Shown here: one piece after another, positions 34,972 through 43,046 of the stretch
How the letters are laid out: each line of letters begins with the position of its first letter
Position numbering within the stretch: the stretch's first letter is position 1
NCBI RefSeq assembly: GCF_025252405.1
Contig: NZ_CP104307.1
Coordinates: 868,001-932,000 of the forward strand
Origin: Flavobacterium sp. TR2
Lineage (GTDB): Bacteria; Bacteroidota; Bacteroidia; Flavobacteriales; Flavobacteriaceae
Direction of reading: 5' to 3'
Length of the DNA stretch: 64,000 bases
The notes under the pieces: generated by a model
The model's input: the letters and a program-made list of their open reading frames with translations, nothing else
What the model was told of the DNA's origin: nothing
Databases searched by the model: none
Translations under genes and position numbers: made by a program

Positions 34972-36340
34972 TTTTAGTATTCGTTATTGGTTTTCTAGGT
35001 TCAGCAGGTTTATTTTCGTTTGAATTCTGCTTATTCGGATTATTTTTATTCGAATTATGCTTCTTCTTATGATTTTGCTTATTTGGATTGTTTGGCTTAT
35101 TCGCATTACCATTATTCGGATTCGGATTGTTGTTTCCTGCCGGTTTCGCGTTATTGGCATTCTTCTCCTGCTGTGGTTTTACTGGAGTTGCAACACCAGC
35201 CGCCTCTGCATTTTGTTTGCGCTTGCGATTTGGTTTTTTCTTTCTTTTTGGCTGGTCAAAACGAGTTAAACTCTCTTGTCCCATTGCGTTATTGAAGTCT
35301 TTTTCAGGTTCTGAAGTTACCTCAACTGCAAAATCTTCTAAAGAAGACACTTTATTTTTCTGCTTATTCTCAGCGATAATTTCTTTTACCTGATCAATTT
35401 TTAGAACGTGCCAGTTTGCGAAGTTGTTTGTGTAGGCAAACCACATTAATCCTTTAAAAATATCTTGTTTCTGGCAGACAGCATCTCCTTTTTCGGTAAT
35501 TAATTTCGTGTCGTAGTCAGGAAAATCTTTTAATGCGTCCATGTACGTGTCTAACTCATAGTTCAGACAGCATTTTAATTTTCCGCACTGTCCCGCTAAT
35601 TTCTGCGGATTTAATGACAGCTGCTGATAACGAGCGGCTGATGTGTTCACGCTTCTAAAATCGGTCAACCAAGTCGAACAGCATAATTCGCGTCCGCAAG
35701 ATCCTACTCCTCCTAAACGAGCTGCTTCTTGGCGGAAACCAACTTGTTTCATTTCTACTCTGGTGCTGAATTCTTTAGCAAAATCCTTAATCAGCATTCT
35801 AAAATCGACACGATCATTTGCTGTGTAGTAAAAAGTCGCTTTTGATCCGTCTCCTTGAAATTCAATATCAGAAATTTTCATTTCCAGCTTATGATGAATT
35901 GCCAACTCGCGTGCGCGAACTTTCATTGGTTCCTCTCGATCTCTCGCTACAGACCAGATGTCTATATCTTTTTGAGATGCTTTTCTATAAATTTTAGGAA
36001 CATCATTACTTTCGTAATTCACTCCTTTTTTCTTCATTTGAATCTTTACCAATTCTCCTGTAAGAGTCACAATTCCAATATCATGTCCTGGCGAAGCAAC
36101 AGTTGCTACAATATCGCCAATACTTAAAGTTAATTTCTCCGAATTTCTAAAAAATTCCTTTCGTCCGTTCTTAAAACGAACCTCAACACAGTCAAAAATC
36201 GCCTCTCCATTAGACGGACTCATGTTAGAAAGCCAGTCAAAAACCGTCAATTTATTGCAGCTATCGGTGCCGCAAGTCCCATTATTTTTACAACCTTTTG
36301 GTGCGCCACCATCTGAGGTTGAACAACTTGTACATGCCAT
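34955..36340 (-). CDS. ricT: PSP1-domain protein RicT (regulatory iron-sulfur complex subunit)
   Basis: The 461 residues comprise a Cys-rich start, a PSP1/RicT core (about 40-330) with the cluster-type cysteines CGRELCC (215-221) and QCGKLKCC (251-258), and a long low-complexity tail of Asn, Lys and Pro (from about 365). In Bacillus, RicT with RicA and RicF forms an Fe-S-containing complex that affects RNase Y-dependent mRNA processing; in Bacteroidota the partner genes are not evident here. The tail looks like a disordered nucleic-acid- or partner-binding extension. First gene of the ricT-gldH-PBP unit. Confidence 0.9.
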   Translation of the reverse strand: MACTSCSTSDGGAPKGCKNNGTCGTDSCNKLTVFDWLSNMSPSNGEAIFDCVEVRFKNGRKEFFRNSEKLTLSIGDIVATVASPGHDIGIVTLTGELVKIQMKKKGVNYESNDVPKIYRKASQKDIDIWSVARDREEPMKVRARELAIHHKLEMKISDIEFQGDGSKATFYYTANDRVDFRMLIKDFAKEFSTRVEMKQVGFRQEAARLGGVGSCGRELCCSTWLTDFRSVNTSAARYQQLSLNPQKLAGQCGKLKCCLNYELDTYMDALKDFPDYDTKLITEKGDAVCQKQDIFKGLMWFAYTNNFANWHVLKIDQVKEIIAENKQKNKVSSLEDFAVEVTSEPEKDFNNAMGQESLTRFDQPKRKKKPNRKRKQNAEAAGVATPVKPQQEKNANNAKPAGNNNPNPNNGNANKPNNPNKQNHKKKHNSNKNNPNKQNSNENKPAEPRKPITNTKNENKK

Positions 36341-36676
36341 AATTATATATGTAGTGCTGCTAAAACGCAGCTTAAGTTCATAAACGTTTGATCGGTAAAG
36401 ATAGTATTTTTTTTATTTTGCTTTTTATTGATAAAAACTAAAGGGCTGTTAAATAACAAAACACATTTTTTTGTAAGTAAATTATTTCTTTTGCTTCTTC
36501 CTTCTAAAAAAATTTGCTCTCAAAACCTTTTTCTGCAAGCTTTAAAGTATATACTTATAATTTAACTTTTTATACTGAAATATATTTTTCATTTTTATGT
36601 TTTATCTTACAGAATAGTTTAAATATCCTTCTTTTAAACTCAAATCAACTAAATATTTCATTTAAAAACAATCATA
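36341..36676. other. 336-nt AT-rich intergenic gap between divergent genes
   Basis: No gene or strong hairpin is visible. It must hold the promoters for ricT (minus) and the ankyrin genes (plus). A short palindrome, AAGTATATACTT, occurs at about 36544-36555. I find no exact promoter consensus I would rely on. Confidence 0.4.
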
Positions 36677-37852
36677 ATGCAAAACCAGATTGAAAGTTTC
36701 CTCTTTCAGGGAAAATTTGACAAGGCCAGAGAATGCCTAAATAACGGAGAAAAATTTAACGAGCAATATCTAAAAAACAATTTTTCGCAGATTGTAGCCA
36801 AAATCATTGATGCTAAAGAAATAGATTTTGTGGAAAAATTGATAAAAGCTGGATTTATTGAAACCGATATTTACGAATTGGACAGTTTTGATCAGTCTAT
36901 TTTCAAACCATTAACTTTATACTTAAAAGATGATGAAGAGTCGATTTCCTTCTTTAAGGAGCTAATGTCAAAAATGGAAAACATCAACGATGAGATAAAC
37001 GATAAAACTCTTCTTGGCTATTTTCTTGAAAAAGGAGCTTCGCCAAAAATAGTTAAAGTTTTAGTTGATGATTTTGGTGCTAACACTCAGTATAAGAACA
37101 ATGCAGGAGAAAATTTCATCTACACTATTCTAAATACTTATGGTCTTGATGCAGAAAAAGTAAAAGAATACATCGGCATTTTGACCAACAATGGTGTTGA
37201 TATTAATGAGAAAAATATTGTTGGAACTACTCCACTAATTTGTGCTGTTAAAAGAAATCGAAAAGACGTTTTGCCATTTTTACTAGAAAATGGAGCAGAT
37301 CCAAATGAAACTGATAACCAAGAAAATAACTCGTTTTATTACGCCGCAGCTGAACAGTTCTCTTTTCCGATGTATGAAATTTTGGCAGAATCATCATCAG
37401 CCAATTTTAATAACATCAATAAAAATGGAAAAACTTTACTCACAGAGTTTATCCGAATGATGTCTGATTCTGAATACGATCTGAATTCACTACAGAGACT
37501 ATTATCAGATGGAGCCGATTTAAATCACTGCGCTGAATATTATGGAAATCCAAAATCGGGTATTGATTATATTGTCGAGAAAAAATCAGGCATTCTTAAA
37601 TCGGTTTTAGAAAATGTTTCTTTGGATGTAAATGAACAGGACAATCAGGGAAATACCATTTTGCATAAAGTTTGCGCCTATGATGTCAATTATGATGCAG
37701 AAATGGCAAAAGAAACCTATAGAAAGACAAAACTGCTATTAGATCAGGGAGCAGACATTTCGATTACAAACGATAAAGACGAAACCGCCTTGATGCTCGC
37801 TTCTGGAGATAACCTGAAGATTAAAACCGTCGAACTTTTGATGAAACAATAA
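36677..37852 (+). CDS. Ankyrin-repeat protein
   Basis: The 391-residue cytoplasmic protein has a divergent helical N-terminal half (about 1-130) and then ankyrin repeats recognisable by GTTPLICAVKRNRKDVLPFLLENGADPNETD, GKTLLTEFIRMM, GNTILHKVCAYD and DETALMLASGDNLKIKTVELLMKQ. Ankyrin repeats bind other proteins; no catalytic domain is visible. It is 29 nt ahead of a second ankyrin gene and forms an apparent three-gene unit with a lipoprotein. Confidence 0.85.
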   Translation: MQNQIESFLFQGKFDKARECLNNGEKFNEQYLKNNFSQIVAKIIDAKEIDFVEKLIKAGFIETDIYELDSFDQSIFKPLTLYLKDDEESISFFKELMSKMENINDEINDKTLLGYFLEKGASPKIVKVLVDDFGANTQYKNNAGENFIYTILNTYGLDAEKVKEYIGILTNNGVDINEKNIVGTTPLICAVKRNRKDVLPFLLENGADPNETDNQENNSFYYAAAEQFSFPMYEILAESSSANFNNINKNGKTLLTEFIRMMSDSEYDLNSLQRLLSDGADLNHCAEYYGNPKSGIDYIVEKKSGILKSVLENVSLDVNEQDNQGNTILHKVCAYDVNYDAEMAKETYRKTKLLLDQGADISITNDKDETALMLASGDNLKIKTVELLMKQ

Positions 37853-37881
37853 AACGATCATTTACTTAAAATTACCCAAAT

Positions 37882-39234
37882 ATGTCAATGTCATTTATAG
37901 TTGCCTGCGAAAACGGGAACCGCAAAATAGCCGAATTGCTACTTCAAAACAAAGAAGTAGATGTAAAATACACAGATGAAAAAGGAAGAACTGCTCTTCA
38001 TTATGCCGCGCATCGCGGTTATCTTGATATTGTGAAAATTCTAAGAGAAGAAGATGCTGATATTAACTACGAAGATCATCAGGGAGAAACGCCTCTGTAC
38101 TTTGCCTGTCTTCAAAAGCAAAAACAAACTGCATTATATCTTTTAGAAAATGGAGCAGAAATCACCAAAAATGATAAATACGGAAATAGTCTGCTGCATT
38201 TAGTCGTTCAGACGGGTCAAACTGAAATTGCAACAAAGTTGCTTCAAGATGGAATCGATGTTAATTTACTGAATAACAATGGAGAGACACCTCTAATATT
38301 AGCCTCAGCAAAATTAAATAGAGAAATCATCCAACTCCTTTTAGACAATGGCGCTGACATTAATGTTACGGATAAACAGGGAAATACTCCGCTTATTTAT
38401 GCGTGTTATACCAAATCGATTCCGATGGTGACATTGCTTTTAGATAACGGCGCCGATATAAATCATGTCAATCATTCTGGCGAAACTGCGCTTTTAATTG
38501 CCTGCTATGAAACCAACAGAATGCTAGCTAAATTATTGATTGAAAGAGGTGCAGACGTATTTACTTCAAGTAATAATGGACATTCTCCTATTTGGTACGC
38601 TTGCGCAAATAATCAAAAGGAAATTGTTGCCCTATTTTTAGAAAACGGAGTGGATGTCAACTATAGCAAGCCTGTTGCGGGCGATACATCTTCAATGAAT
38701 GATTACCTGGATTGGATTGCCAGCGCGACTACTATTTCTAACGAATCTAGTTTTACACTTAACGATTCTTATGCTTACGGCGGGGAAAGTCTTTTGCATA
38801 TTGCCACCAAAAAAGGCAACCTCAGCATGGTTAAACTGCTTATCGAAGCTGGAGCCAACATCAATATTCAAGATGAATCTGGAAACACGCCTCTGCATTA
38901 CAGCGCCGCAAACGGAAAAAAAGATGCTGTAAAGTACCTGTTGGATAACAAAGCTGATGCTGCAATCGTAAACGTGAAAGAACAAAAAGCGATTGACTAT
39001 TCGAATGTAAAAGGTTTTAATGAAATTACCGAACTGATTCTAAAATATGCTCCTTCGGGAATGGCTGTAAATCCAATAAACACGCAGCATCAATCTGAAA
39101 CACCTAAAGGAGACACGCCAAATTCGATGGAAGCAAAGAAAAAGGCATTGTTCGATTTGAAAGAACTTTTAGATACTGGCATCTTAACTTCGGAAGAATT
39201 TGAAAGTGAAAAAAGTAAAATTTTAAAAGGATAA
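37882..39234 (+). CDS. Ankyrin-repeat protein with C-terminal SHOCT domain
   Basis: The 450-residue protein is built of about eleven ankyrin repeats with near-consensus units (GRTALHYAAHRGYLDIVKIL, GETPLYFACLQKQKQTALYLLENGA, GNTPLHYSAANGKKDAVKYLLDNKAD), interrupted near residues 260-295 by a repeat with an insertion. The last 35 residues, KKALFDLKELLDTGILTSEEFESEKSKIL, match the SHOCT oligomerisation/targeting domain. No signal peptide. Followed 19 nt later by a lipoprotein gene. Possibly a scaffold; no partner is evident. Confidence 0.87.
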   Translation: MSMSFIVACENGNRKIAELLLQNKEVDVKYTDEKGRTALHYAAHRGYLDIVKILREEDADINYEDHQGETPLYFACLQKQKQTALYLLENGAEITKNDKYGNSLLHLVVQTGQTEIATKLLQDGIDVNLLNNNGETPLILASAKLNREIIQLLLDNGADINVTDKQGNTPLIYACYTKSIPMVTLLLDNGADINHVNHSGETALLIACYETNRMLAKLLIERGADVFTSSNNGHSPIWYACANNQKEIVALFLENGVDVNYSKPVAGDTSSMNDYLDWIASATTISNESSFTLNDSYAYGGESLLHIATKKGNLSMVKLLIEAGANINIQDESGNTPLHYSAANGKKDAVKYLLDNKADAAIVNVKEQKAIDYSNVKGFNEITELILKYAPSGMAVNPINTQHQSETPKGDTPNSMEAKKKALFDLKELLDTGILTSEEFESEKSKILKG

Positions 39235-39253
39235 ACAATAAATAAATTTAAAA

Positions 39254-39796
39254 ATGAAAAAAATCTTAAAAGCCACAATTCTATTTTTAGCAGTAATCAT
39301 TGGTAGTTTGATTTCTACTTCCTGCACCAATCTTTCGCCAGAAAAGACTTTCGAAATTGCCGCTTTAAACTCGAATTTATTATCTCGTTTTGGAAGTAAG
39401 GAAATTAATGAGAAGCTGCAATCTGAACCTCAGGTTTATGATGAAACGCAAAAGAAAATGATTCCGTCTACTTACCAAGAATCTTTCAAATACGACATTA
39501 GCAATTTAGAAATTCGGTTAAAAACGATTCAGGAAATAACAGAAGATGAAGATAATAAAGAACTGCTTCAGGCATCAAAAGATTTATTTACTTATGCGAT
39601 TTCGAAACAAAAAGAAGGTTATTTGCCAATTGCTAAACTGAAAGACGAAAAGGCTCCAACGGAACAAATCCAAAAAGCAATTGCCGATTTTGATGCTTCA
39701 ACTCAAAACGATATAGATGCGAAATTTACCAAATTGATGAATGTTGCGCAGGCTTATGTAGACAAACATAATATAAATGCCAAAATCGGAATTTAA
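39254..39796 (+). CDS. Helical lipoprotein of unknown function
   Basis: The 180-residue protein has a lipoprotein signal ending at TSCTN (Cys24). The mature part is mostly helical and charged (DISNLEIRLKTIQEITEDEDNKELLQASKDLFTYAISKQKEGYLPIAKLKDEKAPTEQIQKAI), reminiscent of extracytoplasmic helical-bundle lipoproteins. I do not recognise a family. It closes the ankyrin unit and is followed by a strong terminator. What connects two cytoplasmic ankyrin proteins to an exported lipoprotein is unclear. Confidence 0.75.
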   Translation: MKKILKATILFLAVIIGSLISTSCTNLSPEKTFEIAALNSNLLSRFGSKEINEKLQSEPQVYDETQKKMIPSTYQESFKYDISNLEIRLKTIQEITEDEDNKELLQASKDLFTYAISKQKEGYLPIAKLKDEKAPTEQIQKAIADFDASTQNDIDAKFTKLMNVAQAYVDKHNINAKIGI

Positions 39797-39814
39797 AATT
39801 TCCTCCGTTTATAA

Positions 39815-39860
39815 AAACAAACCCTATTTACAGCGCTCCAAATAGGGTTTGTTTTTTTTA
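39815..39860 (+). terminator. Terminator with a 15-bp stem
   Basis: AAACAAACCCTATTT (39815-39829) pairs perfectly with 39840-39854, followed by T-rich sequence. It ends the ankyrin unit and may also serve the convergent ferredoxin gene. Confidence 0.9.
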
Positions 39861-39873
39861 TTAAATTATAAAT

Positions 39874-40104
39874 TTATGTCTCCTTAACCGTAATGATCTT
39901 TACCGGACAGGCTTTGGCCGCCAATTCACAGCTTTCTACGATTGCATGATTGGGAGATTTCAGCGTAAAAAATCCTTTTGCATTCTGCGAATGGATAAGA
40001 ACCGATTTGCCGTCTTTTTTGGACATTTGGAAATGCGTCGGATCCATTTCGACACAATAATTGCAACCAATGCATTTATCTCTTTGTAACGTAATGACAA
40101 CCAT
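39874..40104 (-). CDS. Single-cluster 4Fe-4S ferredoxin
   Basis: The 76-residue protein has cluster ligands Cys11, Cys14 and Cys17 (CIGCNYC) and Cys66 (ACPVK), with an extra Cys59 (ESCELA), the pattern of small monocluster ferredoxins. It is a cytoplasmic electron carrier. Its ATG overlaps the stop of the U32/TrhP-like gene by one base, so the pair is translationally coupled. A role as electron donor or cluster partner for that Fe-S protein is a reasonable inference. Confidence 0.9.
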   Translation of the reverse strand: MVVITLQRDKCIGCNYCVEMDPTHFQMSKKDGKSVLIHSQNAKGFFTLKSPNHAIVESCELAAKACPVKIITVKET

Positions 40105-41345
40105 TATGCTTCGACAATTTTATATAGTTTATCCGACATCCTGATTCTGAATGGCAGCTTAAAACTGCAGTCATCTCCTTTAGTTGCTTTTTCGCCCGCT
40201 GCATCATTCACAAACATTTCATTAATAATCATTTCCTGTGCGCCTGTGCTTGGTCCTGTTACTAAGATTTTATCTCCAATTTTTATATCGTAAGCTTCAA
40301 TCTTAAATTGCCCTATCCCTGCTTTTGGGAAATAATGTGTTCCTTTACCGACATAAACCTTTTTCTGAGTTGCTGCAGATCCTGGTATATCGCTCCATTC
40401 CCCTAATTCCTGACCCAGATAATATCCTGACCAAAATCCGCGATTGTAAACTGTTTCTAATGCTTTCATCCAATCTGTGATTTTTTCTTTTGAAAAACTT
40501 CCATCATAATAGGCGTCAATTGCTTCTCTATAAGTTTTAGTCACTGTTGCCACATATTCTGGCGCACGTCCTCGCCCTTCGATTTTTAAAACCTTAATTC
40601 CAGAATCGATAACCTGATCTAAGAAATCCAGCGTGCACAAATCTTTTGGCGACATCATGTACTCGTTATCCAATTCGATTTCAAAACCTGTTTCCTGATC
40701 GATAACGGTATATTTTTTTCGGCAATTTTGCTTGCACGCACCACGGTTTGCAGATGAATTATGTGAATGTAAACTCAAATAACATTTTCCCGAAACTGCC
40801 ATACACAAAGCTCCATGCCCAAAAATTTCGATTTCGACCAAATTCCCGTTCGGCCCCTTGATCTGTTCTTTTTCAATTTGATCGGTAATATTCTTTACCT
40901 GTCGCAAACTCAATTCTCGGCTTAAAACCATTGTATCGGCAAACAAGCTGTAAAATTTTATGGTTTCAATATTCGTCACATTCAATTGTGTCGAAATGTG
41001 AACTTCCATTCCAATCGATCTTGCCATGGCAATCACCGCCTGATCGGATGCAATTACCGCTGTTATGTTTGCTTCTTTAGCTTTTGTCAATAATGTTTTT
41101 ACAACCGACAAATCGTGATCGTAAATAATCGTATTTAAAGTAAGATAGCTTCGAACATTTTTAGCTTCGCATCGATTGGCAATTTCTTTTAAATCTTCAA
41201 TAGTAAAATTAACTGTCGATCTTGCACGCATATTCAGCTGTTCAACACCAAAATATACTGAATCGCAGCCATTATCTAAAGCAGCTTGAAGCGACTCAAA
41301 ATCTCCCGCCGGAGACATGAGTTCAATTTTATTGGTAAGTGTCAT
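40104..41345 (-). CDS. trhP: Peptidase U32-family protein, TrhP-like tRNA U34 hydroxylation factor
   Basis: I use ATG 41345 (413 residues); a TTG at 41363 lies upstream, but a TATTTTTG -7 element (41368-41375) puts the transcript start at about that TTG. The protein shows the U32 signature ELMSPAGDFESLQAALDNGCDSVYFG, the cysteine set in CMAVSGKCYLSLHSHNSSANRGACKQNCRKKY, the VLKIEGRGRAPEYVATVTKTYREAID segment, and a C-terminal U32_C-type beta domain (about 330-413). E. coli TrhP (YegQ) uses prephenate and Fe-S biogenesis to make 5-hydroxyuridine at tRNA wobble position 34. RlhA (23S rRNA C2501) is the alternative family member. The neighbouring trhO supports the tRNA role. Confidence 0.8.
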   Translation of the reverse strand: MTLTNKIELMSPAGDFESLQAALDNGCDSVYFGVEQLNMRARSTVNFTIEDLKEIANRCEAKNVRSYLTLNTIIYDHDLSVVKTLLTKAKEANITAVIASDQAVIAMARSIGMEVHISTQLNVTNIETIKFYSLFADTMVLSRELSLRQVKNITDQIEKEQIKGPNGNLVEIEIFGHGALCMAVSGKCYLSLHSHNSSANRGACKQNCRKKYTVIDQETGFEIELDNEYMMSPKDLCTLDFLDQVIDSGIKVLKIEGRGRAPEYVATVTKTYREAIDAYYDGSFSKEKITDWMKALETVYNRGFWSGYYLGQELGEWSDIPGSAATQKKVYVGKGTHYFPKAGIGQFKIEAYDIKIGDKILVTGPSTGAQEMIINEMFVNDAAGEKATKGDDCSFKLPFRIRMSDKLYKIVEA

Positions 41346-41367
41346 TTTTGATTTATTATTCAAATGA

Positions 41368-41375
41368 CAAAAATA
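41368..41375 (-). promoter_or_regulatory. -7 promoter element TATTTTTG for the U32 gene
   Basis: Reads TATTTTTG on the minus strand, 22 nt before the chosen ATG at 41345. Confidence 0.5.
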
Positions 41376-41451
41376 ATATAGGTATAGATTAGATTCCTAT
41401 GATTTATATCATAGTATATATTTTAAAAATTATTCGCAGTATATTAATAAA

Positions 41452-41479
41452 AAAGCCCACGATTGAATCAGTGGGCTTT
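41452..41479 (-). terminator. Terminator of trhO
   Basis: AAAGCCCAC (41452-41460) pairs with GTGGGCTTT (41471-41479); on the minus strand it is followed by a T-run. It separates trhO from the downstream U32 gene, so the two have separate transcripts. Confidence 0.9.
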
Positions 41480-41529
41480 GTTCTATATTATTAAAATTTA
41501 ATGTAAATGTCGCAACACTTATATTAAAT

Positions 41530-42888
41530 TCAATCTAAAATCTTGTATACTTTATCAGACAATCTAATTCTGAAAGGAACCTCAAAAGTAACTTTATCGC
41601 CAACTTTAGCAGATTGAGTTTCTGCTCCGTTAACAATGATTTTATCTAAAACCAATTCCTGATCACCTGTAGTCGGGCCTGAAATAAGGATTTTGTCACC
41701 GGCGTTTAATTCGTGGTTTTCTACGGTAAATTGTCCAACTTGCGCTTTTACATAATAATGTTCAGCTTTTCCAAGAAGAACTTTCTTTACTTTTATTTTC
41801 TGACGGATATCAGCTGGCTTTTGTGCTGTAGCCAAAGCAGTTTCAGGTAGTTCGCCTGAGTGTTTGAATTTTAGATTCTCTGATTTTCCTTTTCTAAAAA
41901 CTTTATTTCCAACTTGTTTTCCAGTTCGAAGACGAACTTGGTCAACTAATGGCATATGGATAATTTCAAGACATTCTGTAGAACAACAGTTTTCCATTGC
42001 GGCTTTACATTCATCACACTGAATAAACAGCAAATGACAGCCATCGTTTTCACAGTTGGTGTGATTATCGCAAGGTTTTCCGCATTGGTGGCATTGCGAA
42101 ATAATATCGTCTGTAATTCTTTCGCCCAGACGATTATCAAACACGAAGTTTTTACCGATAAATTTACTTTCTAAACCTTCTTCTTTCAATTGTTTAGCGT
42201 AATTAATGATTCCGCCTTCTAATTGGTAAACGTTTTTGAAGCCTTGGTGTTTAAAATAAGCGCTTGCTTTTTCACAGCGAATACCTCCAGTACAATACAT
42301 TACCAGATTTTTATCGTCTTTGTGATCTTTAAGCTGTTCGTTGATAATTGGCAAACTTTCTCTGAAAGTTTCAACATCTGGAGTAATAGCTCCTTTAAAA
42401 TGCCCTACTTCACTTTCGTAGTGATTTCTAAAATCTACTACAATTGTGTTTGGATCATCGAGGATTTCGTTGAATTCTTTGGCTTTTAAGTGAACGCCAA
42501 TATTAGTAACATCAAAAGTGTCATCGTTTAAACCGTCAGCAACGATTTTATTACGCACTTTGATAGTCAATTTTAAAAAAGAATGATCGTCTTGTTCTAC
42601 GGCGACATTCAATCGTATGCCTTTCATGAAATCGTAAACTTCAAGAGTTTCTCTAAAAGCTTCAAAATTTTCGGCAGGAACACTCATCTGAGCATTAATT
42701 CCTTCATTAGCAACGTAGATTCGGCCTAATGCGTCAAGGGCATTCCAGGCTACGAATAAATCATTACGAAATTTTTGTGGATCTTGAATTTTGGCATACG
42801 CATAAAAAGACAACGTAAGTCGTTGTTTACCTGCATCATCGATCATGATGGCTCTTTCTTCTGCGCTTAAAGTGTTATACAGTTGCAT
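41530..42888 (-). CDS. trhO: tRNA uridine-34 hydroxylase TrhO, with extra U32_C-like C-terminal domain
   Basis: The 452-residue protein has the TrhO N-terminal domain (LSFYAYAKIQDPQKFRNDLFVAWNALDALGRIYVANEGINAQMSVP), a rhodanese domain with catalytic Cys199 in MYCTGGIRCEKASAYF, and a Cys-rich zinc-like region (CHQCGKPCDNHTNCENDGCHLLF...CDECKAAMENCC). Uniquely relative to the about 350-residue E. coli protein, the last 85 residues (about 368-452) repeat the C-terminal domain of the adjacent U32/TrhP protein: by my hand count 42 of 85 positions are identical without gaps. TrhO makes 5-hydroxyuridine at tRNA position 34 using oxygen. A TAAATTTG element at 42948-42955 (minus) is a candidate promoter. 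Confidence 0.92.
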   Translation of the reverse strand: MQLYNTLSAEERAIMIDDAGKQRLTLSFYAYAKIQDPQKFRNDLFVAWNALDALGRIYVANEGINAQMSVPAENFEAFRETLEVYDFMKGIRLNVAVEQDDHSFLKLTIKVRNKIVADGLNDDTFDVTNIGVHLKAKEFNEILDDPNTIVVDFRNHYESEVGHFKGAITPDVETFRESLPIINEQLKDHKDDKNLVMYCTGGIRCEKASAYFKHQGFKNVYQLEGGIINYAKQLKEEGLESKFIGKNFVFDNRLGERITDDIISQCHQCGKPCDNHTNCENDGCHLLFIQCDECKAAMENCCSTECLEIIHMPLVDQVRLRTGKQVGNKVFRKGKSENLKFKHSGELPETALATAQKPADIRQKIKVKKVLLGKAEHYYVKAQVGQFTVENHELNAGDKILISGPTTGDQELVLDKIIVNGAETQSAKVGDKVTFEVPFRIRLSDKVYKILD

Positions 42889-42947
42889 GCTATAAACAGT
42901 TTTAAGTTAAGAATATATATTTTTTAGATTTTCCTTAAAATCTGCGG

Positions 42948-42955
42948 CAAATTTA
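42948..42955 (-). promoter_or_regulatory. -7 promoter element TAAATTTG for trhO
   Basis: TAnnTTTG match on the minus strand; leader of about 50 nt before the ATG at 42888, with a small AGATTTT/AAAATCT hairpin. Confidence 0.5.
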
Positions 42956-43046
42956 GAGTTTATTTTGAGATTAAAAATGGTCAAGCCCCAATTATCTGAT
43001 TTTTTTAACATCTCTCAATGCTTTAAATACTGATTTCCAGCCTAAA

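Noticed and set aside
35020..35393. Plus-strand frames opposite the ricT tail
   Set aside because: They are the reverse reading of the Asn/Lys/Pro low-complexity tail of RicT and have no independent features.
40104..41345. A secreted collagenase-type U32 peptidase
   Set aside because: There is no signal peptide, and the cysteine set plus the trhO and ferredoxin neighbours point to RNA hydroxylation rather than proteolysis.
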